From Abyssibius sp040880065 (GTDB taxonomy: Bacteria; Pseudomonadota; Alphaproteobacteria; Rhodobacterales; Rhodobacteraceae): a DNA stretch of 64,000 nucleotides. Below the pieces are notes generated by a model. It was not told the origin of the DNA. It searched no databases and saw only the letters and a list, made by a program, of their open reading frames with translations. Shown here in pieces: positions 33,610 to 44,354 of this stretch. The stretch is taken from assembly GCA_040880065.1 (NCBI GenBank), contig JBBDJE010000054.1, positions 1-64,000 on the forward strand, written 5' to 3'. Numbering within the stretch: position 1 is the first letter of the stretch; every line of letters begins with the position of its first letter. The position numbers and the translations under genes were made by a program.

Positions 33610-34482
33610 ATGGCTGTAGCACCCCCACGCCCCAAAGACCTGCCGCTGAATGCCCTGCGCGCCTTTGAGGCTGCCGCGCGGCTTGAAAGCTTTGTGCTGG
33701 CAGCGGGTGAGCTTGGTGTAACACCCGGTGCAATTACGGCGCATATCAAGGGGCTGGAGGCTGCATTGGGTGCGCCGCTGTTTGCGCGCAATGCACGTGG
33801 GGTTGTGCCCACGCCGCTGGCGCGTCAGGTGTTGCCGGGTTTCTCAGTGGGGTTTGATGCGCTTGGCCATGCAGCCCAGAGCTTGCGCAATGCTGCCGCG
33901 CCGCAGCGGGTTCATATCGCCACTTTGCCTGCGCTGGCGCAGCTTTGGCTTTCGCCCCGCCTGCCGGGGTTGCGCATGGTCGCGCCGGAAATCGAAATTT
34001 CGATCACCGCTATGGAAGCCCCACCCAACCTCAAGCGCGCGCCCTACCACTTATGCCTGTTCTACCAGAACAACCCCGCGCGCGGCGCGCTGGTGCAAGA
34101 CGAGGTTTTCCCCGTTTGCGCCCCCAGCCTTGGCGCGCAACTGCATAGCCCCGAAGCACTGGTGCAAACTTTGCGCATTGCCGATGCGGTTTGGCAGGAT
34201 GACTGGGCGCTTTGGGCCGCGCAGGCGGCACCGGGTGTTGCGCTCGCTGCCAACGGCCCGGCCTATTCGCTTTATGCACTGGCAGTGGAGGAAGCTGTGA
34301 ACGGGGCGGGTGTGCTTATGGGCCACGCTGCGCTGGTCGAGCGGCATTTGCAAAGCGGCGCGCTTGTTGCGCCATTTGCCACGCGTGTGGCCCTGCCGCG
34401 CAGCCTGTGCCTGTGGGCGGCGCGCCCGGCGCCGGGCGGGGCGGTTGCGCGCGTGGCCAACTGGCTGCGTGCCGCCGCCTAA
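33610..34482 (+). CDS. LysR family regulator, divergent from SHMT-like gene
   Basis: A 290-residue LysR-type regulator related to the GcvA subgroup, with PLNALRAFEAAARLESFVLAA starting the helix-turn-helix and the GVTPGAITAHIKGLE recognition helix. The sensor half is less well conserved, which is usual. The in-frame ATG at 33610 matches the family start, while the open frame begins at 33505. GcvA-like regulators often control amino acid or C1 metabolism, and the divergent neighbour is an SHMT-like enzyme, so local control is likely. Confidence 0.82.
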   Translation: MAVAPPRPKDLPLNALRAFEAAARLESFVLAAGELGVTPGAITAHIKGLEAALGAPLFARNARGVVPTPLARQVLPGFSVGFDALGHAAQSLRNAAAPQRVHIATLPALAQLWLSPRLPGLRMVAPEIEISITAMEAPPNLKRAPYHLCLFYQNNPARGALVQDEVFPVCAPSLGAQLHSPEALVQTLRIADAVWQDDWALWAAQAAPGVALAANGPAYSLYALAVEEAVNGAGVLMGHAALVERHLQSGALVAPFATRVALPRSLCLWAARPAPGGAVARVANWLRAAA

Positions 34483-35183
34483 GCGAAAGCCGCTTCCAGC
34501 GCGATTTGCACCATATCGCCAAAGCTGCGCTCGCGGTCTTCGGGGGGCAGCGATTCGTGGCTGACGAGGTGGTCGCTAACCGTAAGCACCGCCAATGCGC
34601 GGCAGGCATGGCGCGCGGCAAGCGTGTAAAGCTCGGCCGCTTCCATTTCCACTGCCAGAATGCCGTGGCGTGTAAGCTGTTCATCCAGCGCAGCATCCTC
34701 AGAATAAAACACATCCGATGAATAGATATTGCCGATATGCGTGCTTACACCGGCCTTGCTGGCCGCCACTGCCGCGCCCAAAAGCAGGGACCAGTCGGCG
34801 CAGGGGGCGAAATTGGCATGGCCAAACTGGCTGCGGTTCATTGCGCTGGCATGGGTAGTGGCCATCGCCAGCACCACATCGCGCAGTTTCACATGGGGCT
34901 GCATGCCGCCACAAGAACCGATGCGGATAAGTGTTTTTGCGCCGTATTCCTTGATGAGTTCGTTGACGTAAATCGACAGCGAAGGCATGCCCATACCTGT
35001 GCCATGCACGGTAACGGGGTGGCCGTTCCAGGTGCCGGTCCAGCCTTCCATGCCGCGCACCTCGTTCACAAGGCGGGCATCGGTCAGGAATGTTTGCGCC
35101 ACCCAGCGCGCGCGGCGCGGGTCACCCGGTAGTAAAACGGTTTTGGCAATGTCGCCCTGTTTGGCGTTGATATGCGGGGTCAT
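34479..35183 (-). CDS. deoD: Purine-nucleoside phosphorylase, hexameric DeoD type
   Basis: A 234-residue phosphorylase that splits purine ribo- and deoxynucleosides into base and sugar phosphate. VLLPGDPRRA (phosphate site), TGMGMPS, GSCGG and the VEMEAAELY ligand segment are all in place, and the length matches E. coli DeoD (239 aa). It overlaps the convergent LysR gene by four bases. A second, trimeric-type phosphorylase (punA) occurs at 44355-45152; the two enzymes differ in fold and probably in specificity. Confidence 0.93.
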   Translation of the reverse strand: MTPHINAKQGDIAKTVLLPGDPRRARWVAQTFLTDARLVNEVRGMEGWTGTWNGHPVTVHGTGMGMPSLSIYVNELIKEYGAKTLIRIGSCGGMQPHVKLRDVVLAMATTHASAMNRSQFGHANFAPCADWSLLLGAAVAASKAGVSTHIGNIYSSDVFYSEDAALDEQLTRHGILAVEMEAAELYTLAARHACRALAVLTVSDHLVSHESLPPEDRERSFGDMVQIALEAAFA

Positions 35184-35206
35184 AAGCGGCCTTTCTGGTT
35201 TTCGCG

Positions 35207-37149
35207 CTATTGTGCCGCCAATTCACCGCCCTTGCCAGCCAGTTTAACCAGATCGTGCATAATTGCGTTCAGATCAAAGTCTTTCGGTGTGTAAATTTGC
35301 GCCACACCTTCGGCGCATAAAGCCGCCGCATCATCGGGCGGGATGATGCCACCAACCACTACAGGCACATGGCCAAGCCCGGCCTTGGCCATACGCGCCA
35401 GCGTTTCGCGCACCAAAGGCACGTGGCTGCCGGAAAGGATTGACAGGCCAAGCACATCGGCCCCCTCGCTGGCCACGGCCTCTACAATGGCTTCGGGGGT
35501 CAAGCGAATGCCTTCATAAATGACCCGCATCCCGCAATCACGGGCGCGCACGGCAATTTGCTCGGCCCCGTTGGAATGGCCGTCCAGCCCCGGCTTGCCG
35601 ATGACAAGTGTCAGGCGGCGCTGCCGCTTGCTGGTAAAAGCGGCCACCTCGGCGCGCAAATCGTCCAATCCGGTGGCGGAGTTCGAGATTGTTTCGCTCA
35701 CCCCTGTTGGCGCGCGATACTCGCCGAATATATCGCGCAAACCTGCAGCCCATTCGCCCGTGGTCACCCCAGCCTTTGCGGCAATGATCGAGGCGGGCAT
35801 GATGTTGTCCCCCGCCAGTGCNNNNNNNNNNCCCCCACGGCCCCGGCATCGCGTGCCGCGCGCCAAGCGCTGAGCCTGTTGGTTTGTTCAGCTTCAACCG
35901 CCGGATCGACCACCAAAATCTTGCTCTCGCCCGTGGTCAGCGGGCTGGGTTCGCCCTCGGTATAGCGGTTCACACCCACCACCGGCGTTTCGCCCGCCTC
36001 GATACGCCCGAGCCGTGCGGCGTTGCTGTCAACCAGTGCGCGCTTCATTGTATCTATCGCCGCAACCGCGCCGCCCATCGCGCCGATCTGCGCCAGTTCC
36101 TTGCGCGCGGCGGCCATCAATTCGCCAACCTTACCCTCAACCACGGGGTTGCCGTCAAACAAATCACCATAGTCGAGCAGGTCGGTCTCCATCGCCAAAA
36201 TCTGCTGCATGCGCAACGACCATTGCTGGTCCCACGGGCGGGGCAGGCCAAGCGCCTCGTTCCATGCGGGCAATTGCACCGCGCGCGCGCGGGCGTTTTT
36301 AGACAGGGTGACTGCCAGCATTTCCAGCACAATGCGCGTGGCGTTGTTTTCGGGCTGCTGTTCGGTCAGGCCAAGCGAGTTGACCTGCACCCCGTAGCGA
36401 AACCGCCGGTGGCGGGCATCCTTCACGCCGTAACGTTGCAGGCAAATCTCGTCCCACAGGGCGACAAAGGCCCGCATTTTGCACATTTCGGTTACAAAGC
36501 GGATGCCGGCATTCACGAAAAAGGAAATCCGCCCGACCATGGCGGGGAAGTCTTTTGCAGGCACCTGGCTCTGCACCTCGTCAAGCACGGCAATCGCGGT
36601 GGCTAGCGCGAAGGCAAGCTCCTGCTCCGGCGTCGCGCCCGCCTCTTGCAGATGATACGAGCAAATGTTCATCGGGTTCCACTTGGGCACGGCATTCAGA
36701 CAGTAGCTGGCGACATTGCCGATGAGCCGCAGGCTGGGTTCCGGCGGGAAGATATAGGTGCCGCGGCTCAAATATTCCTTGATCAGGTCGTTTTGCACCG
36801 TGCCTTGCAGCGCGGAAATATCAGCGCCTTGTTCCTCGGCCACGGCGATGTAAAGCGCCAGCAGCCACGGCGCTGTGGCGTTAATGGTCATCGAGGTGTT
36901 CATCTGCTGAAGCGGGATCTTGTCGAACAATGCGCGCATGTCGCCCAAATGGCCAACCGGCACGCCGACCTTGCCGACCTCGCCTTTGGCAAGAATGTGG
37001 TCACTGTCATAGCCGGTCTGGGTGGGAAGATCGAAAGCCACCGAAAGCCCTGTCTGCCCCTTGGCAAGATTATCGCGGAACAACCGGTTAGACGCCGCCG
37101 CCGTGGAATGCCCGGCATAGGTGCGAAAAAGCCAGGGTTTGTCGGGCAT
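35207..37149 (-). CDS. ecm: Ethylmalonyl-CoA mutase (interrupted by assembly gap)
   Basis: A coenzyme B12-dependent mutase that turns ethylmalonyl-CoA into methylsuccinyl-CoA. The N-terminal barrel begins PWLFRTYAGHSTA and continues GLSVAFDLPTQTGYDSDH. The C-terminal B12 domain carries the DGHSNG cobalamin motif and the later LSILSGSH. Homology to MeaA/Ecm is strong across both parts. A run of 10 Ns at 35822-35831 breaks the frame: the barrel frame and the B12-domain frame differ, so the real gap is not 10 bases long. The missing stretch lies in the linker before ALAGDNIMPASI. The gene is probably intact in the organism. It is close to ccr, its pathway partner. Confidence 0.92.
35822..35831. 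other. Assembly gap of 10 Ns inside ecm
   Basis: Ten ambiguous bases stand at the linker between the catalytic barrel and B12 domain of ecm. Frames on either side do not match, so 10 is a placeholder length. The true missing length should be a few tens of bases to restore the linker seen in Ecm homologues. Confidence 0.99.
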
Positions 37150-37296
37150 GATTATTTCCTGTAAGCAATATAATTACGTCAAAACACTGATATTAGAAAT
37201 ATAGTGGCGCTGTCAATTCGCTGCACTGCAAAATCTTCGCAGATGCACAATTTCGTGGTGCTTTACCGCAGTGGCTTTCTCTGTCAGCGTCCGACA

Positions 37297-38712
37297 ATGT
37301 CTCAATCTGTCTCTCTCCCGCTGTGGCTTTTGGTGCTGATACTGGCTTTCGCGGGGGTGACCTTCGCGTCGCATTTCCTGTTTCCTTCGGTGCGCTGGTT
37401 TTTCCGGCGGCGGATGGAAAGGGTCGTCGCTCGCCTGAATGCAAGGCTTCAGCGCCCCATCCAGCCGTTCAAGCTGATGCGTCGGCATGACATGATCATG
37501 CGGCTTATCCATGACCCTTTGGTGATGGAGGCGGTGGTTGAAGAAGCCCGCGCCTCGGGCGTGCCCGAACAGGTCGTGCTGGAACGCGCCCGCCGCTATG
37601 CGCGCGAAATCGTGCCAGCCTTTTCGGCGTCGATTTACTTTGGCTTTGCGGCGCGGGCATCAAGGTGGGTATCGCGCATGCTCTACCATGTCCGCGTCGG
37701 GCATTTTGATTCGTCGGAATACAAAAAGCTCGACCGTGAAGCGACGATTATTTTTGTGATGAACCACCGCTCGAACATGGATTATGTGCTTGTCACCCAT
37801 CTTATTGCCGACCGCTCGGCGCTGTCTTATGCGGTGGGCGAATGGGCGCGGGTTTGGCCGCTATCGTGGCTTGTTCGCGCCATGGGGGCCTATTTTATCC
37901 GCCGCAGTAACAGCTCGACACTCTATCGCCGTGTGTTGGCGCAATATGTGCGCATGGCCACAGATCAGGGTGTTCCGCAAGCCATTTTCCCCGAGGGCGG
38001 CCTTTCGCTGACCGGCGCGCTGGCACCGCCCAAGCTGGGTTTGCTGGCCTATATTATCGGCGGGCAACCACGCGGCGGGCGCGATGTGATTTTTGTGCCG
38101 GTCGCCTTGTCATACGACCGTGTGATGGAAGACCGCGTGCTGACCGAGGCTGCCGCCACAGGCGTGCGGCGGTTTCCTACGCCTGTCTTAAAGATTCTCG
38201 CCTTTGGTCTGCGCAACCTGTGGCGGCGGCTTCGTGGCCGCTTCAAGCGATTCGGCTATGCCGCTGTAAGCTTTGGCACGCCGCAATCGCTGGAAAGTTT
38301 TATGGCCGCCAACCCGGCCAACCCCGCCGCCGAGCTGGCCGAATTGCTGATGGCCCGTATCGCCAAGGTGATGACCGTGCTACCCGTGCCGCTGGTTGCT
38401 GCCGCCTTGGGGGCGGATCGCACAATCACCCGCGCAGCCCTGCTTGAACGCGCCACCAAGCTGGCCAGCACGCTCAAGGCGCAGGGGGCCAGCGTGCATT
38501 TGCCCAGAACTTCGGCGCTGCTGGCCGCCGAATCCGGCCTCGATGCCCTGTGCCTGCGCGGTCTGTTGCTTGAAACAAATGGCAAAATTACCCTGCCGGA
38601 AGCAAATTTTGCACTCATCGCCTATTACGCAGCCTCGGTGGCGCAAGCGCAGAACGCAGTTGCAGCAAGCTTAACGGCGGATTCCAACCAAAATGAAATG
38701 AGTGAGACATAA
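37297..38712 (+). CDS. Glycerol-3-phosphate/lysophosphatidate acyltransferase-like protein
   Basis: A 471-residue membrane-associated acyltransferase. A hydrophobic N-terminal helix (9-25) is followed by the PlsC-fold catalytic motifs NHRSNMD (His157, Asp162) and IFPEGGLS (231-234), with a long C-terminal extension. It resembles the PlsB-like acyltransferases that acylate glycerol 3-phosphate or lysophosphatidate. The start is uncertain: ATG at 37297, 37243 or 37204 are possible and none has a good ribosome site. It lies between ecm and ccr, an arrangement also seen next to ccr in other Rhodobacterales as far as I recall. Confidence 0.7.
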   Translation: MSQSVSLPLWLLVLILAFAGVTFASHFLFPSVRWFFRRRMERVVARLNARLQRPIQPFKLMRRHDMIMRLIHDPLVMEAVVEEARASGVPEQVVLERARRYAREIVPAFSASIYFGFAARASRWVSRMLYHVRVGHFDSSEYKKLDREATIIFVMNHRSNMDYVLVTHLIADRSALSYAVGEWARVWPLSWLVRAMGAYFIRRSNSSTLYRRVLAQYVRMATDQGVPQAIFPEGGLSLTGALAPPKLGLLAYIIGGQPRGGRDVIFVPVALSYDRVMEDRVLTEAAATGVRRFPTPVLKILAFGLRNLWRRLRGRFKRFGYAAVSFGTPQSLESFMAANPANPAAELAELLMARIAKVMTVLPVPLVAAALGADRTITRAALLERATKLASTLKAQGASVHLPRTSALLAAESGLDALCLRGLLLETNGKITLPEANFALIAYYAASVAQAQNAVAASLTADSNQNEMSET

Positions 38713-38826
38713 AATTGCGCACGGATATATATTTAGGTTGCATTATTACCGTTCAATCGCTACTTCATCCCTGAAGCAGCCCGAAATGCGGGAATCGCTT
38801 CGCAGTTGCACAATGGGAGAGAGGGC

Positions 38827-40104
<1,278 letters not shown>

Positions 40105-40113
40105 GAGAATCCG

Positions 40114-40142
40114 GCCACCGCGCGGCAATTTCGGGCGGTGGC
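40114..40142 (+). terminator. Hairpin after ccr, possible terminator
   Basis: An 8-base inverted repeat GCCACCGC/GCGGTGGC with a 13-base loop lies ten bases after the ccr stop. No T-tract follows, so intrinsic termination is doubtful; it could instead stabilise the ccr mRNA. Confidence 0.3.
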
Positions 40143-40176
40143 TGGTCTTGGCGGCGGGGCTGGTCTATCAAGCAGC

Positions 40177-41694
40177 ATGAGTGCCGCACCCATCCAGTTT
40201 TCAAACGATCAGGCCGAGGCTTTTGACGGCATCACCGCCGCCCTGCTGGCTGCCGGTGTTGACCTTGATAACGCCCGCACCTTGCCGAAAGTTGAAGGCG
40301 AAGGGCGGGTCGTGGCCGTGCTCGGTAAGGCCGGTTCGGGCAAAACCATGCTGCTGGCCAAAATCGTCGCGGCACTGGGTGAAGCCGGTGTTGAAACCGT
40401 TTCGCCCGATTATACATCACGGCGCAAATCCACCAAACGCACGCTGGCCGTGCTGGCGCCGACAAACAAGGCGGCAAGCGTTTTGCGCAACCGTGGTGTG
40501 CCCGCCACGACCATCCACCGCATCATCTACACCCCGATGTTCAAGCCCGAATATGAGGCGATTGCCGATTGGCTGACCGGCGATGCCGAGCGCCCCGAGG
40601 TTGACGGGCTGAGCGAAACCGCACTTGACCGTGCCAAATTGTCCTATGAGGCGTATAAATCCGTTCCCCTTGCGCTGGCGGCGGCAGGGTTGCGCGGGTC
40701 CGACTTTATTGCAGGCTGGAAGCGGCGCGAAGACCCGCTCGACATCGGGCTGGTCGATGAAAGCTCGATGCTTGACGATAGCCAGCTTGCCGACTTGCGC
40801 GAAATATTTCACACGCTGGTGCTGGTGGGTGACCCGGCGCAACTGGCCCCTGTGGGCCAGGCGGGCGCAATGTCGTTTGACAAATTGCCCGAAAATGCGC
40901 GCTTCTACCTCACCCGCGTGCACCGCCAGGACAAGGGCAACCCGATACTTGACCTTGCCCATGCGCTGGGCGACCCGGCACTGGACTTCCACAGCTTTGA
41001 AGCCATGATCACCGATGCCGCCGCGCGCGATGACCGTGTTGTCATCGCCCCGCGGGTGGATGCCGCGCTCATGGCGCGCAGCCCGGTGCTGGTCTGGCGC
41101 AATGCCACGCGCATCCGGCTTATCCACGCCTTTCGCGCCGCCTATGACGCGCCGGAAATGGAATTGCTCCCCGGCGAGCCGCTCATTTGCGACGGCATCG
41201 AACTGCCGCTCAAACATCGCAAAAAGCGCATAGATTTAGAGGCGCGCGGTCTTATCAAAGGCGCGCAGGCTATCTATCTTGGCCCCGGCCGCAAGCCAGC
41301 GTTTTCGCGGCTGTTCATGATCGGCGCGCCGGAACCCAGCGTGAATGTCGCCTCGATAATCCAGATCGAGGCCCCCGACCGCGAAGAACCGTTCATCCCT
41401 TATGCCGCCCGCATGGGGGCTAGTTTTTTACACGGCGCGGCAGTGACCATCCACAAGGCGCAGGGCAGCCAGTGGCCACAGGTTCAGGTTTTCGCGCCCG
41501 ACCTTTTCGCCGCTGCCCAAGCCGGGCGCAGCGAAGCTGGCATCGCTTTGTGGAAACGGCTGGCTTACGTGGCCATTACCCGCGCCGAAGAGCGGCTGCT
41601 TTGGGTCACACGTTATCGGCTTGGTCGCCCCGAAGCCCCGCTTGGCACCGACGATCTGCCGCAAATCGAGGCCGAGGCCAGCCTGCCGCTCTAA
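40177..41694 (+). CDS. RecD-like superfamily 1 DNA helicase
   Basis: A 505-residue helicase of the RecD/Dda kind. Motif I is GKAGSGKT (50-57), motif Ia has LAPTNKAASVL, motif II is LVDESSML, motif III GDPAQLAPVGQ, motif V TIHKAQGSQWPQV and motif VI YVAITRAEERLLWV. It should unwind DNA or DNA-RNA 5' to 3'. No RecB/RecC neighbours exist, so it acts alone or in another repair or replication context. The ATG at 40177 follows a weak AGCAGC leader, and a later start is not excluded. Confidence 0.86.
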   Translation: MSAAPIQFSNDQAEAFDGITAALLAAGVDLDNARTLPKVEGEGRVVAVLGKAGSGKTMLLAKIVAALGEAGVETVSPDYTSRRKSTKRTLAVLAPTNKAASVLRNRGVPATTIHRIIYTPMFKPEYEAIADWLTGDAERPEVDGLSETALDRAKLSYEAYKSVPLALAAAGLRGSDFIAGWKRREDPLDIGLVDESSMLDDSQLADLREIFHTLVLVGDPAQLAPVGQAGAMSFDKLPENARFYLTRVHRQDKGNPILDLAHALGDPALDFHSFEAMITDAAARDDRVVIAPRVDAALMARSPVLVWRNATRIRLIHAFRAAYDAPEMELLPGEPLICDGIELPLKHRKKRIDLEARGLIKGAQAIYLGPGRKPAFSRLFMIGAPEPSVNVASIIQIEAPDREEPFIPYAARMGASFLHGAAVTIHKAQGSQWPQVQVFAPDLFAAAQAGRSEAGIALWKRLAYVAITRAEERLLWVTRYRLGRPEAPLGTDDLPQIEAEASLPL

Positions 41695-41812
41695 TGTGTC
41701 CGGCCAAAAAAGTGCTGATGTATCACGCTTCTATCATGGTTCCTGGCCGATTCTGTTGTATCACTTCCCAAAGCCCGTCGCAGAATCACGGGCTAGTGGG
41801 ACGGAAATAACC

Positions 41813-42601
41813 ATGCGCAGCGCAGTTTCAAAATTCATGAATCAACCGTGGATCAGCCCGTTCATATTGTCGGTGATCGTGCTCAACGCCATCGTCCTTG
41901 GCCTGCAAACCGCGCCAAGCATTGTGGCAGCCACCGGCGGCGCATTGTCGTTGATCGACAATATCTGCCTTGGCATCTTCACGGTTGAACTGCTGCTCAA
42001 GATGTTTGCCCAGGGTCCGCGCTTTTTCAAAGGCGGCTGGAATATCTTTGATTTCATTATCGTTGGTATTGCGCTTGCGCCGGGTTCGGGTGGGCTTTCG
42101 GTGCTGCGCGCCTTGCGCATTCTGCGGGTGTTGCGGGTGATTTCGATCGCCCCGCGCCTGCGCCGGGTGGTCGAGGGGTTCATCAGGGCCATGCCGGGCA
42201 TGGCCTCGGTGTTCCTGCTGATGACAATTATCTTTTATATCGGCGCGGTCATGGCGACCAAGCTTTTCGGTGAAGTGTTTCCGCAATGGTTCGGCACGAT
42301 CGGGGAATCAGCCTATTCGCTGTTTCAGATCATGACGCTGGAAAGCTGGTCGATGGGCATCGTGCGCCCGGTCATGGAAGAATTCCCGCAGGCCTGGGCG
42401 TTCTTCGTGCCTTTCATCATGTCCACGACATTCGCGGTTGTTAACCTGATTGTCGGGCTTGTGGTCAATTCCATGCAAGAGGCGAACGAGGTCGAATCGG
42501 TTGCCGCGACCGACCAGTATCGTGATGATGTTCTGGGCAAGCTGGCAGAAATTTCGGCCCGCCTTGATGCGATGGAAAAGTCAACGCACAAAGCCGGCTA
42601 G
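41813..42601 (+). CDS. Voltage-gated sodium channel (NavBac type)
   Basis: A 262-residue single-repeat channel with six membrane helices. The S4 voltage sensor shows regularly spaced Arg99, Arg102, Arg105 and Arg108. The pore loop reads FQIMTLESWSMGIVRP, so the selectivity filter TLESWSM (175-181) is identical to that of NavAb. A short C-terminal helix with heptad character (about 236-256) would form the tetramer coiled coil. The ATG at 41813 begins just before helix S1. It overlaps the convergent TIGR02186 gene by four bases. In marine alphaproteobacteria such channels are thought to aid pH and motility control. Confidence 0.92.
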   Translation: MRSAVSKFMNQPWISPFILSVIVLNAIVLGLQTAPSIVAATGGALSLIDNICLGIFTVELLLKMFAQGPRFFKGGWNIFDFIIVGIALAPGSGGLSVLRALRILRVLRVISIAPRLRRVVEGFIRAMPGMASVFLLMTIIFYIGAVMATKLFGEVFPQWFGTIGESAYSLFQIMTLESWSMGIVRPVMEEFPQAWAFFVPFIMSTTFAVVNLIVGLVVNSMQEANEVESVAATDQYRDDVLGKLAEISARLDAMEKSTHKAG

Positions 42602-43365
42602 CGGCGCAAAAGCCGAAAGGCTTCCGAGGCGGCCCAGCCCGCCGCCAGTGCCACAAGCAGCGCCAGAATGCCGTAAAGCAGCGGCTGTTCATGCGCCATG
42701 ATGTAGATCCAGCGGCCAATGCCCGCCTTGCGCACGGCAATGTCATGGTCAACCACCCCCAACGCCACGCGGTCGCGCGCCAGCACGATGCGCACGGTAT
42801 AATCACCTTCCACAAGGTCGGCGGGCAGGGCGATGGCGGTTGAAAACAGGGTTTCCGCCTCAAGTTCGACATGGCCGTCAATTTCGGCATAAAGCCCGGA
42901 ATGCTGGCGAATGCGCACCACGGCTTCGTTGAAGGCGGGCACGTCGTTGGTGCCGTTCGCCTCACCCACCGTGCGCACCAGCCGATCGAGCCCGATGCCA
43001 TAGCGCAGCCGGTCGGTTTCGCTCAAAATCTCGTTCAGCGGGCCGGTCGTGGCAATGGTGTAAAGGCTTGGCGCGGCCCCGACGCGCACCGATTCCGTGT
43101 TTACCCAAATGCCCCAGCGCCGTTCTTTCTTGCGCACGATCACCGGGCGCATCGGGCCGGTGACCATAATGATCACCTGCAAAGGGCTGGCATCGTCTGG
43201 CACCGCTTCGTCACGGCGGACCGCACCGAAAATGAAAATCTCGGAACCGTCGAAATCGGCGGTGATCGAGACGCGGTTCTGGTTCATCGAGGCGATGATG
43301 GTTTCCTCGGCGGCCAGCGGTGCAATCACAAGCAACAAAAGCAGGGCAAGCGCGCGCCACATCAC
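42598..43365 (-). CDS. TIGR02186 family exported membrane protein
   Basis: A 255-residue protein with an N-terminal signal peptide (LALLLLLVIAPLAAEE) and a single C-terminal membrane helix (about 229-246) that places the bulk of the chain outside the cytoplasm. It matches the TIGR02186/ DUF4436-like family found beside TauE/SafE exporters, including IIMVTGPMRPVIVRKKERRWGIWVN. Function unknown, but constant pairing with the exporter suggests an accessory subunit. It overlaps the TSUP gene by four bases (ATGA). Confidence 0.78.
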   Translation of the reverse strand: MMWRALALLLLLVIAPLAAEETIIASMNQNRVSITADFDGSEIFIFGAVRRDEAVPDDASPLQVIIMVTGPMRPVIVRKKERRWGIWVNTESVRVGAAPSLYTIATTGPLNEILSETDRLRYGIGLDRLVRTVGEANGTNDVPAFNEAVVRIRQHSGLYAEIDGHVELEAETLFSTAIALPADLVEGDYTVRIVLARDRVALGVVDHDIAVRKAGIGRWIYIMAHEQPLLYGILALLVALAAGWAASEAFRLLRR

Positions 43366-44273
43366 ATCACCTCGCTGAGCGAGTAAAGCTCGCTCGGTGT
43401 CAGAACAAGGTCTGCCGCCAGTTTGAAACAGACGATCAGCACCAGAATGGCGAGCAGAATGCGTAGCTGTTCGGCCTTCATGCGCATGCCGATCCGCGTG
43501 CCAAATTGCGCGCCGATCACACCGCCAATTAGCAAGACAAGCGCCAAAAGCGCATCCACGGTCTGGTTTTCCACGGCATGCATAATCGAGGTGGCGGCCG
43601 TTACGAAAATAATCTGGAACAGCGAGGTGCCGACCACGACCTTGGTAGGCATCCCCAATATATAAATCATCGCCGGCAGCATGATAAAGCCGCCGCCAAC
43701 GCCCATAATGGCGGCCAATACACCGACCATAAGGCCAATCACAATGGGCGGGATGACCGAGATATAGAGGTTCGAGGTGCGAAACCGCATGCGCAGCGGC
43801 AAATGGTGCACCCAGTTGTGCCGCTTGCGCGCAGGCTGGGCGCGCCCGCCGCGTGTGGCGCGGATGGCCCGCAGACTTTCCACAAACATCAGCGCGCCGA
43901 TCGCCCCGAGAAACACCACATAAAATAGGGTGACCATCAGTTCCACCTGCCCAAGCGCGGTGAGATACTTGAATATCTGCACCCCGAAAGCCGAGCCGAC
44001 AAGCCCGCCGCTCAGCAGCACCAGCCCCATGCGAAAATCAACCGTGCGGCGGCGCACATGCGCCAGCAGGCCGGAAAAGGACGAGGCGACAATCTGGTTA
44101 GCTTGCGTGCCCACGGCCACGGCGGGCGGAATGCCGATGAAGAACAAAAGCGGGGTCATCAAAAACCCGCCACCCACACCAAACATGCCCGACAACAGGC
44201 CCACCAGACCGCCGAGGCCCAGCAAAAGGAACAGGTTCACCGAGACTTCGGCAATGGGAAGATAGATTTGCAC
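43362..44273 (-). CDS. TSUP family (TauE/SafE) sulfite/sulfonate exporter
   Basis: A 303-residue membrane protein with two related halves. Each contains a GVGGGF motif: GLLSGMFGVGGGFLMTPLLFF near the N-terminus and VLAAIMGVGGGFIMLPAMIY in the second half. This is the DUF81/TSUP arrangement for export of sulfite, sulfolactate or similar anions. It is translationally coupled to the TIGR02186 gene, which probably supplies a periplasmic partner. It differs from the shorter TSUP protein at 22854. Confidence 0.88.
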   Translation of the reverse strand: MQIYLPIAEVSVNLFLLLGLGGLVGLLSGMFGVGGGFLMTPLLFFIGIPPAVAVGTQANQIVASSFSGLLAHVRRRTVDFRMGLVLLSGGLVGSAFGVQIFKYLTALGQVELMVTLFYVVFLGAIGALMFVESLRAIRATRGGRAQPARKRHNWVHHLPLRMRFRTSNLYISVIPPIVIGLMVGVLAAIMGVGGGFIMLPAMIYILGMPTKVVVGTSLFQIIFVTAATSIMHAVENQTVDALLALVLLIGGVIGAQFGTRIGMRMKAEQLRILLAILVLIVCFKLAADLVLTPSELYSLSEVM

Positions 44274-44354
44274 GACTCACCTGCAAATGACTTGGCCAGC
44301 CATACCGCAAAGTGATTCGCGTTTCACCCCTTGTCTGGCGGCATTTTCAAAATA

